From contig JAHQIW010006994.1 in assembly GCA_019055375.1 (NCBI GenBank), forward strand, positions 62,001-126,000: a DNA stretch of 64,000 bases, read 5' to 3'. Position 1 is the first letter of the stretch; each line of letters begins with the position of its first letter. Under the pieces are notes generated by a model that worked only from the letters and a program-made list of their open reading frames with translations, ran no database searches and had not been told where the DNA came from. Of the stretch, positions 35,471 to 47,768 are shown in pieces. A program made the translations under genes and the position numbers. Source of the stretch: Parelaphostrongylus tenuis. Taxonomy: Eukaryota; Nematoda; Chromadorea; Rhabditida; Metastrongylidae.

Positions 35471-35654
35471 TGTGATAAGTCGTGTCGTTTTGGTTTTTCA
35501 ATGTGATTTGCATTGAATTTGCATAATTTTCGTACCATTCAATTGCGCATTTTCTTGAGAACATTTTGGTGTACAATTTGCCTATACTTGCTCTAAGATG
35601 GGGTAGTCTTGGAAACAATATCGCTTGCTAGTCTGCACGAATGACACGTTGAGC

Positions 35655-35800
35655 TAGTGAAGCGATGCTCAAGATTAATGGAGCTTGGAGCGGTGATACG
35701 GTTGCACAAAGGACGGCTAGGAAGTGGTTCGAGAAGTTCAAAGCTCGCGAGAACACTGTGGAGGATCATTAGAGCTCGCGCCATCCACAGGAAGCTCCAT
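35655..35800 (+). pseudogene. mariner transposase N-terminal (HTH) relic
   Basis: TARKWFEKFKARENTVEDH followed by a stop and SSRHPQE matches the mariner HTH linker (RTVQRWFERFRSGDFSLEDEPRSGRP). Only this fragment is present. Confidence 0.6.
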
Positions 35801-36089
35801 TACTCTTGAGCGTCGCTTCACTAACATTTGCCTCTAAGCGCCATTCGTGCATGATTAGCAAGGGAATTCGTTCCCAAGACAGCTCTATCTTGAAGCAAAT
35901 ATAGGCAAGTTTTATATCATAAGGTTTGCAAGAAAATACGAAGTTGAAAAATATTAAAATCATGCCATTTCATTGCAAAAATCGTATAACTTATTGCTAT
36001 ATCATAACATATCCAACGGGCAGTACGAGGATTAAGCGAAAAATTTAGGGAAAGTTTGAAAGTCTCGTTTATATGTGCAAATTAACAAC

Positions 36090-36610
36090 ACAAACAACTA
36101 CAAGTTGTCTTCAAAGTATAGACCACTATTGCCTACGACTTTCTGCCATTGCTCTACAAAATTCGGCACCTGGCTCAAACTAATATTCGGCTCTTCTGAA
36201 TCGAAAAACTCCTGAGATGCTTCTTAAACTTCATTGGACTATTCAGATGGACGGTCATTCAAAAATGTTGCACTGATCTAAAATGGTCACAATCAAATGA
36301 AGCTCATGCGAATCCTGACGAGGCTTCTTGTGGGAAAGGTAGAACTGGTGCAGCATGTTGACAACGACACGCTGCGGAACTCCAAGCTGTTCGCAAATTA
36401 CGAGTGCTCGATGAAGTCTGAGTATCCAAAGCAGCTTGCACGTCGCTTTCATCCAGATCACACAGCCGGCCTGGACAAGGCATGTCTTCGAGATCAAAAT
36501 CCTCCTCTGTAAATCTCTCGATTCATCTGTCCAAAGTCGATTTTGCCGCCGTACCAGCACCTTCACCCTATTAATCTCATTGACGAATTTGAGGATCGTT
36601 AAATCTTTTC
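36090..36610 (-). mobile_element. mariner with internal deletion of the catalytic core
   Basis: Minus strand: ERFTEEDFDLEDMPCPGRL and DLDESDVQAALDTQTSSSTR (paired HTH), then in another frame EQLGVPQRVVVNMLHQ and HKKPRQDSHEL. It jumps directly to the C-terminal VEQWQKVVGNSGLYFED (mariner KLPERWQKVI..GEYF). The whole DD34D region between HEL and the C-terminus is missing. Such deletion derivatives can be moved in trans by a full-length transposase; this one also has frameshifts. Confidence 0.7.
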
Positions 36611-36789
36611 TTTAGTAATGGCGGATCAAAACACGCAAATCATACTGCTTAATAGGTATTTTGAAGCTGAAATCAATGAACTAGATAAATATATACAAAA
36701 ATGTCAATAAAAATAACACAAAGTTACCAAAAATTGAAATCCTCAAAAATTTTCTTAGAAGTTTTTTCCAATCTTTTATTTCGTACATG

Positions 36790-37000
36790 TATTTAAATCA
36801 ACTCCTCGGGATGTTAAGCGCTCTATAGAAAGACCAAGGACCCGATGGTTTGATTTTTTTTACGAGAAGCCTACAAAAGAAATATGATGATTTACGCTCC
36901 TAGAGCGAAGAAGACCCTCCGGAAAAAGGAAGCATTGCTGGTGTCGCTTAAGCCCCTCGGCGATCAACAAAACGACAGATGATACAGGTGATGTAGTAAA
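36790..37000 (+). mobile_element. RTE-type LINE 3' fragment
   Basis: PRDVKRSIERPRTRWFDFF followed by a charged tail, matching the C-terminal WIPRDVKR..GRPPTRWSDFF of RTE proteins. Short and 5'-truncated. Confidence 0.6.
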
Positions 37001-37149
37001 ATCCTGATGCAAAATTAGTCAGTTAGTCTGGCTGTTATTTAGACCGCACCCTCTAAAACATTTATGGAGGAAGTCACTAGTGTGTTGTGACAAGCTGTAG
37101 GAAGCGAGCCTTATTTAGACTGAAAAATTAATCTAAGGTAAGGCGTCAT

Positions 37150-37500
37150 ATCTTTTGTAGTTTAGAAACTCTTCCATTCCAGTCGCTCTTGGACTTTTGC
37201 GGCTTATAGGAGTCCTGAAGGGTTATTCACGTCGGCGTTTTTGATTTCTACCCCAGGTCTCTTGGTACTACTCAGGTTTGCACTGTTATGCCTTTCTGTC
37301 CTATGCGTACCTGAGGAATTACTTGTCCGACTTTTGAATCTTCCATCTGGCTGTTCTACAAAGCAAAACCGAGGTTATCTTCCCGTTTCGCCTATGTATT
37401 CATTACCACATGTCACACAAGAGATCTGGCATTTTGCTTTTAAAATTCAAGCACTCCACGCCTCTACCATTAGGCATATTCGCAACTCTCGGTCTTACAT
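37150..37500 (-). mobile_element. PLE GIY-YIG endonuclease fragment
   Basis: Minus strand: ISCVTCGNEYIGETGR, then after a stop PDGRFKSRTSNS, GTHRTERHN. This keeps YIGETGR, the second half of the GIY-YIG motif, which is better conserved than in PLE 1. Isolated fragment; no RT nearby. Confidence 0.65.
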
Positions 37501-37669
37501 AGACGATAATAATAGGGATTAGGACGATCGGCGAACTAATGGGAATGAATGGGATCTCTATACCTTATAGTGTTTCCCCAACCACTGCTCTAAAGATCTT
37601 GTATCAATATATCCCTTGGGAAACACAAAATATAGTTAAACATCCGAAATCGTGAACTAGAGGCAGATA

Positions 37670-37785
37670 TATGTTATATAAATGCAAAAAATGATATAAA
37701 ATGATAATATTTAAAAATAAAAAGTATAAATATAATTATAAAAAATATAAATATAATATAAAATGATGTATATAAATGATAAATG

Positions 37786-37835
<50 letters not shown>
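37670..37835. repeat. AT-rich tract with (TA)n
   Basis: Almost pure A/T from 37,670, with (CT)4-5 then (TA)~18 at 37,797-37,834. Low-complexity sequence, not coding; open frames across it are translations of the repeat. Confidence 0.8.
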
Positions 37836-37836
<1 letters not shown>

Positions 37837-40189
37837 TTAATGGTGCATGACAGAAAAACCTTCAAAAAATGTGATCCAACTGAAACTCATGAGAATCACA
37901 AAATTTTGAAAAAAAAACGTAAGTTTAACTGGTTAAAAATGTTCTGTCGATTGGGAGCCTACTCTAGGAGAAAATTCATGTTCCATTGACATGTGTTAAC
38001 AGGCTAAGGAAACCGTTTCCCAAACAATCTATACACCTAAGGCTGTTGGCATGAATATCTCTTAGAAAATCTAAAAAAGCAAAATGACGCTGAAGTATAA
38101 ATATAAAATAGACATTTTTAAGAAGGACACGACGCATGGCGCACCACTTTCAACACACTCAGCAAAACCGCTTCCTACTGAAGACTACATTCAGGCGAAC
38201 ATGTTTGCTGATACGAACCACCACGTGATTCTTACACTACATTTGTCCGAAAGGCTATCTAATTGCAGCGTTTTTCTTTTCGTCGCTTGAGTTCATTCGT
38301 TTTCTTCCACAAAAACAAATCATATTGATTACCACATGAGAACCGTAATGTGCCGAAATGTAGAAGATTAAGTGGTACGAGTTCATATCAATACGTGAAT
38401 TGTCCTCAAAATCACAATGCATCGACGTGTTCAACTAGTCTTGTCCTACAACAGAAACGTCCATTAATAGCAACACACAGACGCACTCGCTATTACGAGC
38501 CCTCATCAAAACCTCCGAATCTGAAACTGGTCCAATATGTGCATACCAAAAGAATCGTCAAGTGTTGCAGGCAGTACAAGAATTTCTAATTTGATTCGGT
38601 AACTACCAAAAAATTCAAACTATGAACCTTATAAAACAAACTTTTAAACATTCAAATGCCAATGAACGTCTGAAAATAAACCATGGATTTTGGAAAAAAA
38701 AAAGAAGTACCAGCCTCGTGCAAGTTCTAGATAAAGAAAAGGAGAGATTGTAAGAAAGTTTACATTTCTTCAGTCATGTCAAGGTTCAGAGATAGTCGGG
38801 ATTTTGAACTAAGCCATAGAAGTGTATTATTCTGAACAAACGCGGTTGCAAATCACTGTCAAAATGCACTATAACAGCTGCCTCGCCTCGTGCAAAATAG
38901 AGTCATTTCTCAGTCATAGTGGTCACATCGTCTACGTGAAAGAAATACTGACATTGAAAGAACACGGGAAAAAAAAGTTGTAGCACAAAGAAACGTATTC
39001 AAAACTGTGACACATAGGTAACAGAGTTTTCAATGCGTTAGAAAAAATCCTGATATAGCTAATACACGTGTAGAAGACTGTGGAATATTATGCAATTTTT
39101 CAAAAATATCATATCCATACACGCACGTCCACAATTATCGAAAATCACTGGGATAGACTAAAGCTCATGCCATGCTATTTTGCCCATATTTTTACTCGAT
39201 TTCATTCCGTTACAATATAAATTTTAATTGTGGCAAGTGTACGGATAGAATTCTAGCGCGACACTGCATCAGTTGTTTCACTGAGCGTTTCATCCCTTCC
39301 GGGTCGGAAAATTGGAACCGGTTTTATCTGGAAACACATCACCCTCTGCAGTTCAAATAAAAACGCTTTAGCTCGGCTATATCAGAGTTCTGGCGGAAAA
39401 TGACTCAATCTGCATTCCTTTCGTTTCAAATGTTATCGTAATCATTCTCAGTGTTTTCAGTCTGCATTTATAAAAGAGGAAAAATCCTACAACAGCAATC
39501 GAGCGCCCATGCGAAGAGTTAGAAGATCTTCGTGGGTGATGGACGCGTGGAAACGGAATGCATGAAGATCTGAAATCCATATAATGTGCAATGTTGGTCA
39601 CGTAAAAATGAGTTAATTGTCTGAGCTGTCATAGAACGGAATCAAAGTGATTTACAATCACCACTTCGCACAAAGCGGTTGTAAGTCGTCGTCCTACAGG
39701 GTGAGATGCTAGGCATCTTTTTTTTTTGATTATATGAGCGAAGCCTGGCTCATTTTCCATGTCCAATCAAGCCATGACTCACCGCACCACAGAGAGCGTT
39801 ATAGTCAAACGCGATTGGCAATCTAGATCGGGAAAGAGCCTTTGCACCTTGTGTTGCCCTCTCCACTACAATATTGATTCGCCAACTAGTATAGAACTCA
39901 GACACAAAATTGATTTCTCGACAGTAGACAGTACACTGGTATCGTGGAAGTGTTCCTGGATTATGGTGCGGATTTTTTCTAGTCGTCCATTTCGATTCAA
40001 GTCTATCCTGCCCATTGTATTTGTGCGCTTTCAAAGCCTGGTTTCCAGAAATCTCTAAGGAGAATGCACTAAAGTACAACTCGAACGTGAGAAAAGAATG
40101 CAGAAAAAAATCGGCAATAATTCATGCTTTCAACCGAACACATCTCATCAAATTAAATGAATACGTACTTGGTAGAAAAAAGAGTGGTA
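37836..40189. other. no gene recognised
   Basis: Short open frames only. 39,270-39,340 has a SINE B body piece (CATCCCTTCCGGGTCGG). 39,750-40,079 is open on both strands (109 and 99 codons) without recognisable similarity. Unseen upstream exons of the gene ending at 41,530 may lie here. Confidence 0.35.
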
Positions 40190-40525
40190 ACAATATAGTA
40201 GGCTTACCCGCTATGAGATGAAATTCGAGTTTCAACTCCTGTTTGAGGTCGAAATTTTGCTTACCACTCAAATCCCCTACGTGGATATTTGGAACATTTT
40301 AACACTGCGGAAAGGCTGTAAAAGCAAAGAAATAGTGAGATCATATGAACACAATGATTGACAGCTTACTTGGGTTAAATGCAATATTTGCATCTCCGAC
40401 CAGACCTGTCAAAGGTTAATTGCTGACAGCTTTGGTAAGATATGTAGAAAAAATTCAACTCCCGTCTGAGGTGGCATTTTTGGCTACCACTCGAACCCCT
40501 TAGGTATATATGTTTTTAGTGTTGT
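40190..40525 (+). repeat. SINE family A copy, fragmentary
   Basis: CGAGTTTCAACTCCTGTTTG (B box), TTGCTTACCACTCAAATCCC and GTGGATATTTGGAACA match the centre and right arm of the 22,870-23,285 element. A second right-arm start (TTCAACTCCCGTCTGAGG, GGCTACCACTCGAACCCC) follows at ~40,457, so two copies abut. Confidence 0.55.
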
Positions 40526-40574
40526 GTGGAACATTCATTACTTGTTACAGCTTCCTATAAAGGATAAAAAAATA

Positions 40575-40864
40575 AAGCTCTCGGCATTAATCAATTCCTG
40601 AGGGATGCGCCATGCATTCGTCTTTAGTTTTTGTAACTTCGCGTAAGATGATTGCATACATATCTAGCCTTTACAATGACACGAGGTAGCCTATCGTTCT
40701 ATTGAGTCAGTTCTGCTTATGCTCCCAGACAAGTCTGGGACCAGTCTGGTACCAATTTACCGACATCCCGAGGGATGGATGTCTTGGTGAGCCATGAGGG
40801 CCAGATCGAACCATTGACCTCGTGTTCGACGCAGCGCACCTCTAACCACTGCGCCACCTATGAT
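40575..40864 (-). repeat. SINE family B copy
   Basis: Minus-strand copy with head (GTGGCGCAGTGGTTAGAGG), GGTACCAGACTGGTCCCAGA, TAAAGGCTAGATATG, the GGGATGCG-like join and an ATTGATT..CGAGAGCTTTATT end: essentially full length. It lies within 100 bp upstream of the exon starting at 40,951. Confidence 0.75.
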
Positions 40865-40950
40865 CCTTTTTTTCTATGCTGCAAAATTTTTTCAACACGA
40901 GTAAAATAGAACAGTAAAATGTAAAAATCCACGTAGGAACGTTCTGACAG

Positions 40951-41530
40951 AGCTTTCCCACCCCATGGTTCGAGTGATAATCGATCCGACCAGCACTCAT
41001 GACGTTCATGAAGAAATCTCAAAATCACCTTGCAATAATCGAACTCTTGAACTCATGAAAGTTCAGAAACCGGTGCAGATGATTTTCTATCGGCCATTGG
41101 ATGAAGAAGGCGAAATGATTCTCTCTGCACGCTGTGTGTGGTGTGTGTATTTGTGTATGTGTGCGTGTGTGTATGTATGTCCATGTGTGTGTGCATGTGT
41201 ATGTGTGCATGTGTGTATGTGTGTGTGCGTGTCTGTGTGTGTGGTGTGCATGTATGCGTATATGTGTGCGTGTGTGTGTCTGTGTGTCTATGTGTGTGCG
41301 CGCGTGTGGAAGCCGTGAAGGCGATGATCTCTGGATTTTTCGGACACAAGCGCCGTGTGGGCGTCATCTCGTCGCTCACCGACGATCGCAACAATACTTT
41401 GTTACTTTGGCGTAGCCGGCCGCGCTCACTTCGTCACACCCTCAATCGACCAAACATCGTGTCGCACATCGTCACCACCCCGCTCGATTCACAGCCACGT
41501 GTTACCATAGTGCTAACATTCGACGATTAA
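40951..41530 (+). CDS. unrecognised protein, last two exons
   Basis: Exon 40,951-41,133 follows acceptor TTCTGACAG and reads LSHPMVRVIIDPTSTHDV, then RTLELMKVQKPVQMIFYRP and LDEEGEMILSAR, ending phase 1. The intron 41,134-41,312 is almost entirely (TG)n. Exon 41,313-41,530 reads VKAMISGFFGHKRRVGV, SSLTDDRNNTLLLWRSRPR and ends RVTIVLTFDD before TAA. Phase across the intron is consistent, but the acceptor (GTGGAAG) is weak, so the exact join is uncertain. No membrane segment or motif I can name. It may start at the Met at 40,965 or have upstream exons. The composition (balanced codons, no stops) contrasts with the repeats around it. Confidence 0.55.
41134..41310. repeat. (TG)n-rich microsatellite inside an intron
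   Basis: About 175 nt of TG repeats with interspersed TATG, CATG and CG units. On the basis of the flanking exons it forms nearly the whole intron of the gene above. Confidence 0.85.
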
Positions 41531-41932
41531 CAGCATCCGCTCAATACTTCTCTCCCACCCCCCTCCCCCCCTCTAATAACTTTACTGATAATCGTTGATA
41601 ATCAATCATCTACGTTCGCTACAATCGAGCGTCGGCACTGTCGTTTTGTCCCATGCACACTCCCCGCGGTCTGTCAGAATGGTAGACCCCGTGGAGACAA
41701 AAATCCCCGCTACTAGATTCACCTTGACGTGTGTACCACTAGAATACAATGCAATGAGATAAGAGAAAAGCGTGAATGCCATCACACAGATGCATCGAAA
41801 AACGTACACAAACAGATAAACACATGCTGCTGCCCTTCTTCAATCGATTGCGCTTGTTTTCACATCCAGCATCGTTTGTGCCAGCCGTACTCTATTGATT
41901 CTCCGTAAAAGCACAGATCCCAAGGACGTGTA

Positions 41933-41990
41933 CGTATGTATGTGTGTGTATATGTGTGTATGTATGTATGTATGTGCGTTTGTGTGTAAC
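41933..41990. repeat. (TATG)n/(TG)n microsatellite
   Basis: Alternating GTATGTATG and GTGTG units; low complexity. Confidence 0.8.
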
Positions 41991-43148
41991 AGAGGCTTTT
42001 TTTGCTAATCAATAGCTTTTCCATAAAAAAACAAAGTTATCGCCATTTTATTCGTCACAAGGAATCGTAAGTAATGTGGCGTGAACCCGGAGTTTCATGA
42101 CTTTTTTCCGGCACATACAAGCGACAACTGTGTCGTACGTTGTCATTATGGCTTAACAACATCGTAATCATTTTGGTGTATCTGAAGAGGAATCGTCTTT
42201 GTCATCCGATCGGCTACAAGAGGGCAGTGAATATCTGATGATCGACGAGGCACTGGAGATGAGAAATATGCCCGCAACAAGAGTGCGTGCGATTCAAGTG
42301 CTTGTGATCGTATAACGGAAGGGATGCCCTCTAATGCTGCGGCGCCATAAAATCATTCAATTTACTGACTCTTTCAAAATTTTCTTTTTTTTTTCCCAGT
42401 CCACTTGTCGTTAACTGACAAGAATCGATATCCATCTGCTTCGCATAGCGATGCTACACATAAAACAACACCATCTCGTTTCGCCTTTTTTTCCCTACCA
42501 AAGTGCAAGAGGCTGTTGAAGAATGAGCGAGGTACTTACAAGTCTCTTATGTGTTCAGCAGCTATTGATTCTATATCTTGGTGTACTTGATATCTCTCCG
42601 ATGAAATCACCACCTTCTTTCCTTCCGTTCACACTGGGATGGATGGATGGATGTTCTGCGTGATAAAGCTCTCTCCGCCCAGCGCCAATCACTTTCTGAG
42701 CTTTCCCATTTTTTCCCCATATGATGCGTTTCCTGCCGGCTGTTGATGGTTCTCTTCAGTCGTGTATATCTCAATTCAGATATTTAAAATTGAATTAGTT
42801 GAGCAGAGTAGTGATTTTCAGAGGTATTCTGATTGATACGATGGACACGTTCAACATACTCAGTTGATATTTAGCGTTTTTTGAAATGTTTAAATTTTGT
42901 ATTAACGAGAGTTTTGCTCGTGTAGTGCAACGGACACTATCATCTTATGCTGCTGTCGAATTTGCACTATCATCTAATGCACTCAAAACTGAGTCCATAT
43001 TACGTTGTATTCTAACACCATCCCTTTTATCACACAGATGATCATTGTCGATTTCATTATGAGCCACATTTGTCATCTTTCTTTTTCGTACTTCTTCACC
43101 AATTTTAAAATTTCAGTGGCCAATAATTTCAGTAAGGATCAAAATTAC
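41991..43148. other. no gene resolved
   Basis: A stretch at 42,150-42,290 reads well in one plus frame (FGVSEEESSLSSDRLQEG, LMIDEALEMRNMPATR before GTGCGT) but has no acceptor before it, so I do not call an exon. A (GGAT)n run is at 42,638-42,652. Confidence 0.35.
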
Positions 43149-43322
43149 TGGCAGTGTAAGCGACGAAAGTACCTCCAAGGCTCTGATCTGGTTTGCAATT
43201 TCCGTTAGATTAGTGTAATTCATTTGAATAAATAAATTATCGATTGTTTCGCTGCAATCATCTACGTGTAGGCTTTCACTAACTATTCTGGATGCTTGCC
43301 CTTTGAGAACTACCGCTTTGTA
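43149..43322 (-). CDS. single internal exon, unrecognised protein
   Basis: 58 codons on the minus strand between acceptor CACTACAG (exon starts 43,322) and donor GTAATT (after 43,149), phase 0 at both ends. Reads YKAVVLKGQASRIVSES, HVDDCSETIDNLFIQMN, NLTEIANQIRALEVLSS. Leucine-rich, amphipathic and likely helical. Neighbouring exons were not found, so it may be an isolated exon of a long-intron gene or a chance frame. No family recognised. Confidence 0.35.
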
Positions 43323-46300
43323 CTGTAGTGTGATTTTTTTCGAAAAAAAACTTCTACATACCTTGTGTACTATGTAAATCCTTAACAAACTACGTGCGAT
43401 TTCTTAGCTAGTGCAACTCTGTCTGTCAACAAATCGAAACCGATACTTTACTTACAATCTTTGGTAGAAGTGATTTCACATTTTGTTACGTTTGGTTATT
43501 AAATTTTGCTTTAATTTTGTCGAAAATCATTGTCTCGATGTTCATATGAGGCCAACGTAATTATTTTTTGCCTTTAATTGTCTGAAAATTGCAGATTGAA
43601 TATGAATATTTGAGTTTTTATGCCTCGTCGAAACTTCATAAATGCCAAGCAGCAGTGAGTTTTTCCAAGTCATAATTTTTTCTCTTTTATAACGCTAATT
43701 TTTCCCTTGCGTGTTTTATGAGTATGTTTCTCATGCTTTCTAGTTGTTCAATTTTAACACTTTTTTCTTGGTCGATTATGAAATAATGTTAAGAAAACAG
43801 CTTTTTCTATATTAGATGCCTAAAATTAGTGTATAGAAAGAAAGGAAGCAGAATTTTATTAATGCGCTGCTTATCAACCTTAATAAGAGCTTTCACTGAA
43901 GCGTTTCGTTGGACCGTTTAAAACTGTAGTGTAGACTAACAGTGTTTTGTTTTAACTTTCATTCGCTGCCTATTTCAACAATTCTTTTGGTGTAGAATCT
44001 TCAATCCAGAAATCAAGAATCCAATCCAAATAATCTAGAATCAGTGTAATCCAGAGAAAGCCAGAAGACGTGTAATCCAGAGAAAAATCATGCTCATTAA
44101 CTAGTTAGGAAACTTAGGTGAACTTTCAATGCGTTGTGTCCCAGTATGTGAACGACCAGTGGTCCACGATTGTCCTACTGGAATTTACTCTGTTCCAGTC
44201 AACGTATACGGCGCTGATTTCGTCGAAGAGATATCCAGAAATTCAGAATGCACGGGGAGTGTCCTCATGAGGAATGGCTCAACATTTTCAACATGTCTGA
44301 CTTCCTTTGAAATTGTTCTTGTTTAAATTATCGCTGGGTACTGCAAATCTTGATGAAAACTGCGGCAACACATTTCAATGTGAGCACGATAGATTCCAGT
44401 GTAAATTTTGAGATAATTTCCTGCTCTTTCGATATTCAGTACTGTTTTTGCCAGAATATTTTTTGCAGTTCGAGATACAGTTTGAGTGGAAATTAGTTCC
44501 ATCGGGCGTTTTGACAAATTTTGAGAAATACTAACACCAATTGAGGAACGAGTTTTGAATCACGCGTGACTTTACACCGTAACTCAGATAATTTCGTTGG
44601 CTCATGGTTTTCTTTTCAAAAAACGTAGTCACTAAATAAACGGTAAATCCTCTTGACATATCATTATTAGTCATTGAATTCTCATGATGAGAGTAATACG
44701 TTCCCCAAATAAGGCCATACAAAAATGTAATTTCTCTACGCGCTTTTGTAGATGCGAGAGTTGTCGATCTTTTGAGCCCTGAAACTCACAGTTCATGAGT
44801 AATGAACCCTTGTCAGCTTAACAAGGGCAATTATTGAAGACATCAAATCTTAAAAACTAACATATTGCTCCATTTACTGCTTTCATGCTTATGGTTTATT
44901 ACATGTAGATAGTGGAGAGACAAATTACATGAAAAGGCTCATTGTCTCAATATTGACTTTTTAGTTGTTTCTAATCTATTTTTGATCCTAAGCACTAAAA
45001 GTGATTCCATTTTTATCTTCACTTTTCAACTTCGCTTTCATTCTTACATTCTTACCTTCGTTTTTACTTTTTTTTACCTTTTACCTTCTTCCATTTTTTT
45101 GAAATCTTTTTCAGTAGTGCACATGTTATAGTCTATAGATTGAAGCTGATTGAAAAGCTATCATACTCGCACCATGTAATTATGGCATGATACAGCTGTA
45201 CCAACGCTCAGTCTCAGGTCACTATGTTACTCTAGTCAACTCTCATAGAAATCGCTGACATTGAGCAGGAAAAACTGTCTGTTACTCAGTCAAGGTTATT
45301 GTTTAAGTCAAAATGTACGCTTGGCAGAACTATTCCGTAAAGTATGCCTTAGAGAGGTTGCAGTTCACTGTACAATCCAGCGACAGGGAGTTCATGCATA
45401 CATAATTCTATCAAGTTGGCAATAGGAATGTTTATTTTACTGCTGTTGAAATGACAGTGTTTTTGTAATGTTTCTCTATCGTTGAGAGCGATTCAACCGG
45501 AAATCGTTATTCACCACTTCGCTCTCTATGAAATGTTTTATCGTGCTGTTCATATCCCATACCACCCACATCTGTAGAACTTCATGTTCATCACAATAGC
45601 GCTGACGCTACTTTCACAGCAGCCACAGAAGCGATGTTTGCTGCTCCACTTTCGTGGACTCTTCTATGACATTTTTTCGCAGCATAATAATGACTAAAAG
45701 GAAGCTTTTTTTTCGACAAATGGTTTGCGAGCTATACAAACTTTCATACTTTTTTCTTCACGGAATCTTATATGCCACACGTTAATTATATGACATGTTG
45801 CTGACAATTAAGGATAAAATGGTCAACGTTAATCAATCCGCCAAGCGTGCCTCAGGCACTCAACTCCATTAACACATACTCGCCGACGTGACTTTGAGAG
45901 AAATTTCACGGTGCAAAAATAATATCCGCTTCAAAAGTTGAATGAGTAAATTTGGGCTCGTGGTGAATTTCCTCAATCACACTCAAACTTTTTGAAATTT
46001 ACAATTCTATGTTCACATTGTCAAAAGTTCTCTCTTCATCGCTTGAACTCGTGTATGTACACGAAATCAAATAAGCAAGCGGAATCTCGTTTAGAACAAT
46101 ACGCAATAAAATTTCTCTCTCAAAATTTCAATTTCCACCTTCAGTTTTTGGAAATCTCAATTGTAAAGATGTCTAAATTTGAAATAAAACTGTACAGAAT
46201 CCTCTTCTATAACATAATCACTTTTTGAATATCTGCGATACTCTACTGATTTAGAAATTACTGTCGGTTAGGAAAAGAGTTTCGTCGAGATGAGATTAAC

Positions 46301-46619
46301 GGTGATACTGGAGTTGTCGATGTGAATGTAAATGTTAGGACGATAAATGTCTGTAGAAGTCACTGATATAAGCCCACTTTTCATTAACACCATGATGCTT
46401 AACTATTAGGGTACGACGTGCTACAAAACGTAGCACATCGGCTGCATCGCGTCTCACTCAGTTACGGTAACTGGCGGCATCGCGTCTCCCTGCAATTCTG
46501 TATTGGGGCACGCTGCAATAGAAATAGGAGATATCATAAGTTAAATTGAGGGTTTGAAGGGCTATTATCGTCATTGAATGGTAGAATATCATGAAAAGGA
46601 CTTCTACAAGGAAAATTTC
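43323..46619. other. no gene recognised
   Basis: Long AT-rich stretch. A minus-strand frame at 44,323-44,517 (ELISTQTVSRTAKNILAK) has some coding character but no confirmed splice sites. A SINE B tail piece occurs at about 45,815-45,870. 46,405-46,500 has a short hairpin (GTGCTAC/GTAGCAC) and a doubled GCATCGCGTCTC. Confidence 0.35.
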
Positions 46620-47130
46620 TCAGTATAAAAAAATTTCTCTATATCGGAAAATGGAGGAAACCACATCGTTGTGAAAATGGGACATGTTTTTAACCGGCAT
46701 CAAACACTTGTTTTTTCAAACATATGTTTTGTGGTCATTCGATAGCTTGAGAAATGAAAACAGAGCTTGGTTTGTGAAAAAGAGCTACAAAAAGAAGATG
46801 TTGTTTCGTATTCGCAAAAAATTCGGGTTCCTTGCCTTTTGTAACAGTCAAAACTTTTTCTAGACTAGTAGTAATCATTCGATAGCCTGAGAAATACAGA
46901 TTCTAGTACTTGGCTTGGTTTCCATGGAGATTTCAAGTACGTTCTAATAACGAAAGAAAGATAAGGTCTTGCTCTTTAAGTGAGTTGTTTCAACTTCACA
47001 GCGGATTTTTTGCTGATATGTAGGCAGTTTTTGATTTTAAGCAAATTTCATCTTTACAAAAAGATATACTTATTTTGGAGAGAGTGCTTCAAAGGTTTTT
47101 TTAGCAAAAAGAAATGCCTAGTTGTCGTAA
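46620..47130 (+). repeat. ~140-bp dispersed modules (family M)
   Basis: CATTCGATAGCTTGAGAAAT at 46,735 and ATTCGATAGCCTGAGAAATA at 46,875 give a 138-140 nt period. TTGTTTC, GCTTGGTTT and CTTTTC blocks follow in each unit. Confidence 0.6.
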
Positions 47131-47222
47131 AAACTCTACTTCTGAATACGCCAGGTACATCTTTCGGAATACAAATTTCCAACTTTCTTTCCGGATTTCT
47201 TTTCTTGCTTTCTTTCTAAACC

Positions 47223-47478
47223 ATGTTTCTCAAGCATTGGACCGATGACGAAGAATTTCCGATATTTGCTCAACAACAAACAACGAACAACAACTACACA
47301 TTCGACATCGATCAACAACAGTTGACACTAAAAAACGCGAGGAATTTACAAGCGAGAGGAAAAGGAGAGCCGTCTTTTCTTACTCATCAGTCTTCTTATT
47401 GCTATAGATATTTGTCTGCTCTGCATTCAACTCCAAAATATCGACAATTCGAGTGGTTGATTTCTAGTACAATACTAC
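47223..47478 (+). CDS. candidate 5' coding exon (Q/N-rich), possibly of the nuclear receptor
   Basis: Starts MFLKHWTDDEEFPIFAQQQ, continues NYTFDIDQQQLTLKNARNL and GKGEPSFLTHQSS. An in-frame stop precedes the ATG. It lies 2.1 kb upstream of the first zinc-finger exon on the same strand, and a low-complexity Q/N-rich N-terminus would suit a nuclear receptor A/B domain. A phase-1 donor exists near 47,479 (CTAC then GTATAG), which would fit the phase of the exon at 49,592. No direct evidence joins them. Confidence 0.25.
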
Positions 47479-47604
47479 GTATAGCGCAACCCTAGTACAG
47501 TGACTTGTAATACAACACAGTAAGTGTGTTACTGTCTGGGTGGCGAAGGTCAGCCATTCTTCAGAGAATGAGAAGGTCTTTCGATCAGCAATCTGCTTAT
47601 CTAA

Positions 47605-47765
47605 GAGCTATGAATACTGAGTGATCGAATAGTGAGCAGAGTGGAACATGTCTGTGGAGAACAATCTCCTCATTTGATCACTTTCGAAGACGGACCTCCT
47701 AAGGCTATGTCTACTGAGTGATCGAATAGTGAGCGGAGTGAAATACGTCTGAGGAGGAAGTACAC
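47605..47765 (+). repeat. tandem duplication, ~98-bp period
   Basis: GCTATGAATACTGAGTGATC and GCTATGTCTACTGAGTGATC start units that both continue with GAATAGTGAGC(A/G)GAGTG and TCTG(T/A)GGAG. Two units only, ~85-90% alike. Confidence 0.7.
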
Positions 47766-47768
47766 AGT

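Noticed and set aside
36310..36340. CTGACGAGGC..GGGAAAGG resembling a hammerhead
   Set aside because: No CGAAA and no stem II closure; explained by mariner coding sequence on the other strand.
37674..37865. Tyrosine/isoleucine-rich open frames
   Set aside because: Translation of the (TA)n and AT tract.
41138..41318. Cysteine/valine-rich proteins read from the TG repeat
   Set aside because: Translation of a microsatellite in all frames; not coding.
42150..42290. Serine/glutamate-rich plus frame with GTGCGT donor
   Set aside because: No AG acceptor upstream in frame (an in-frame TAA precedes it directly), so no exon can be defined.
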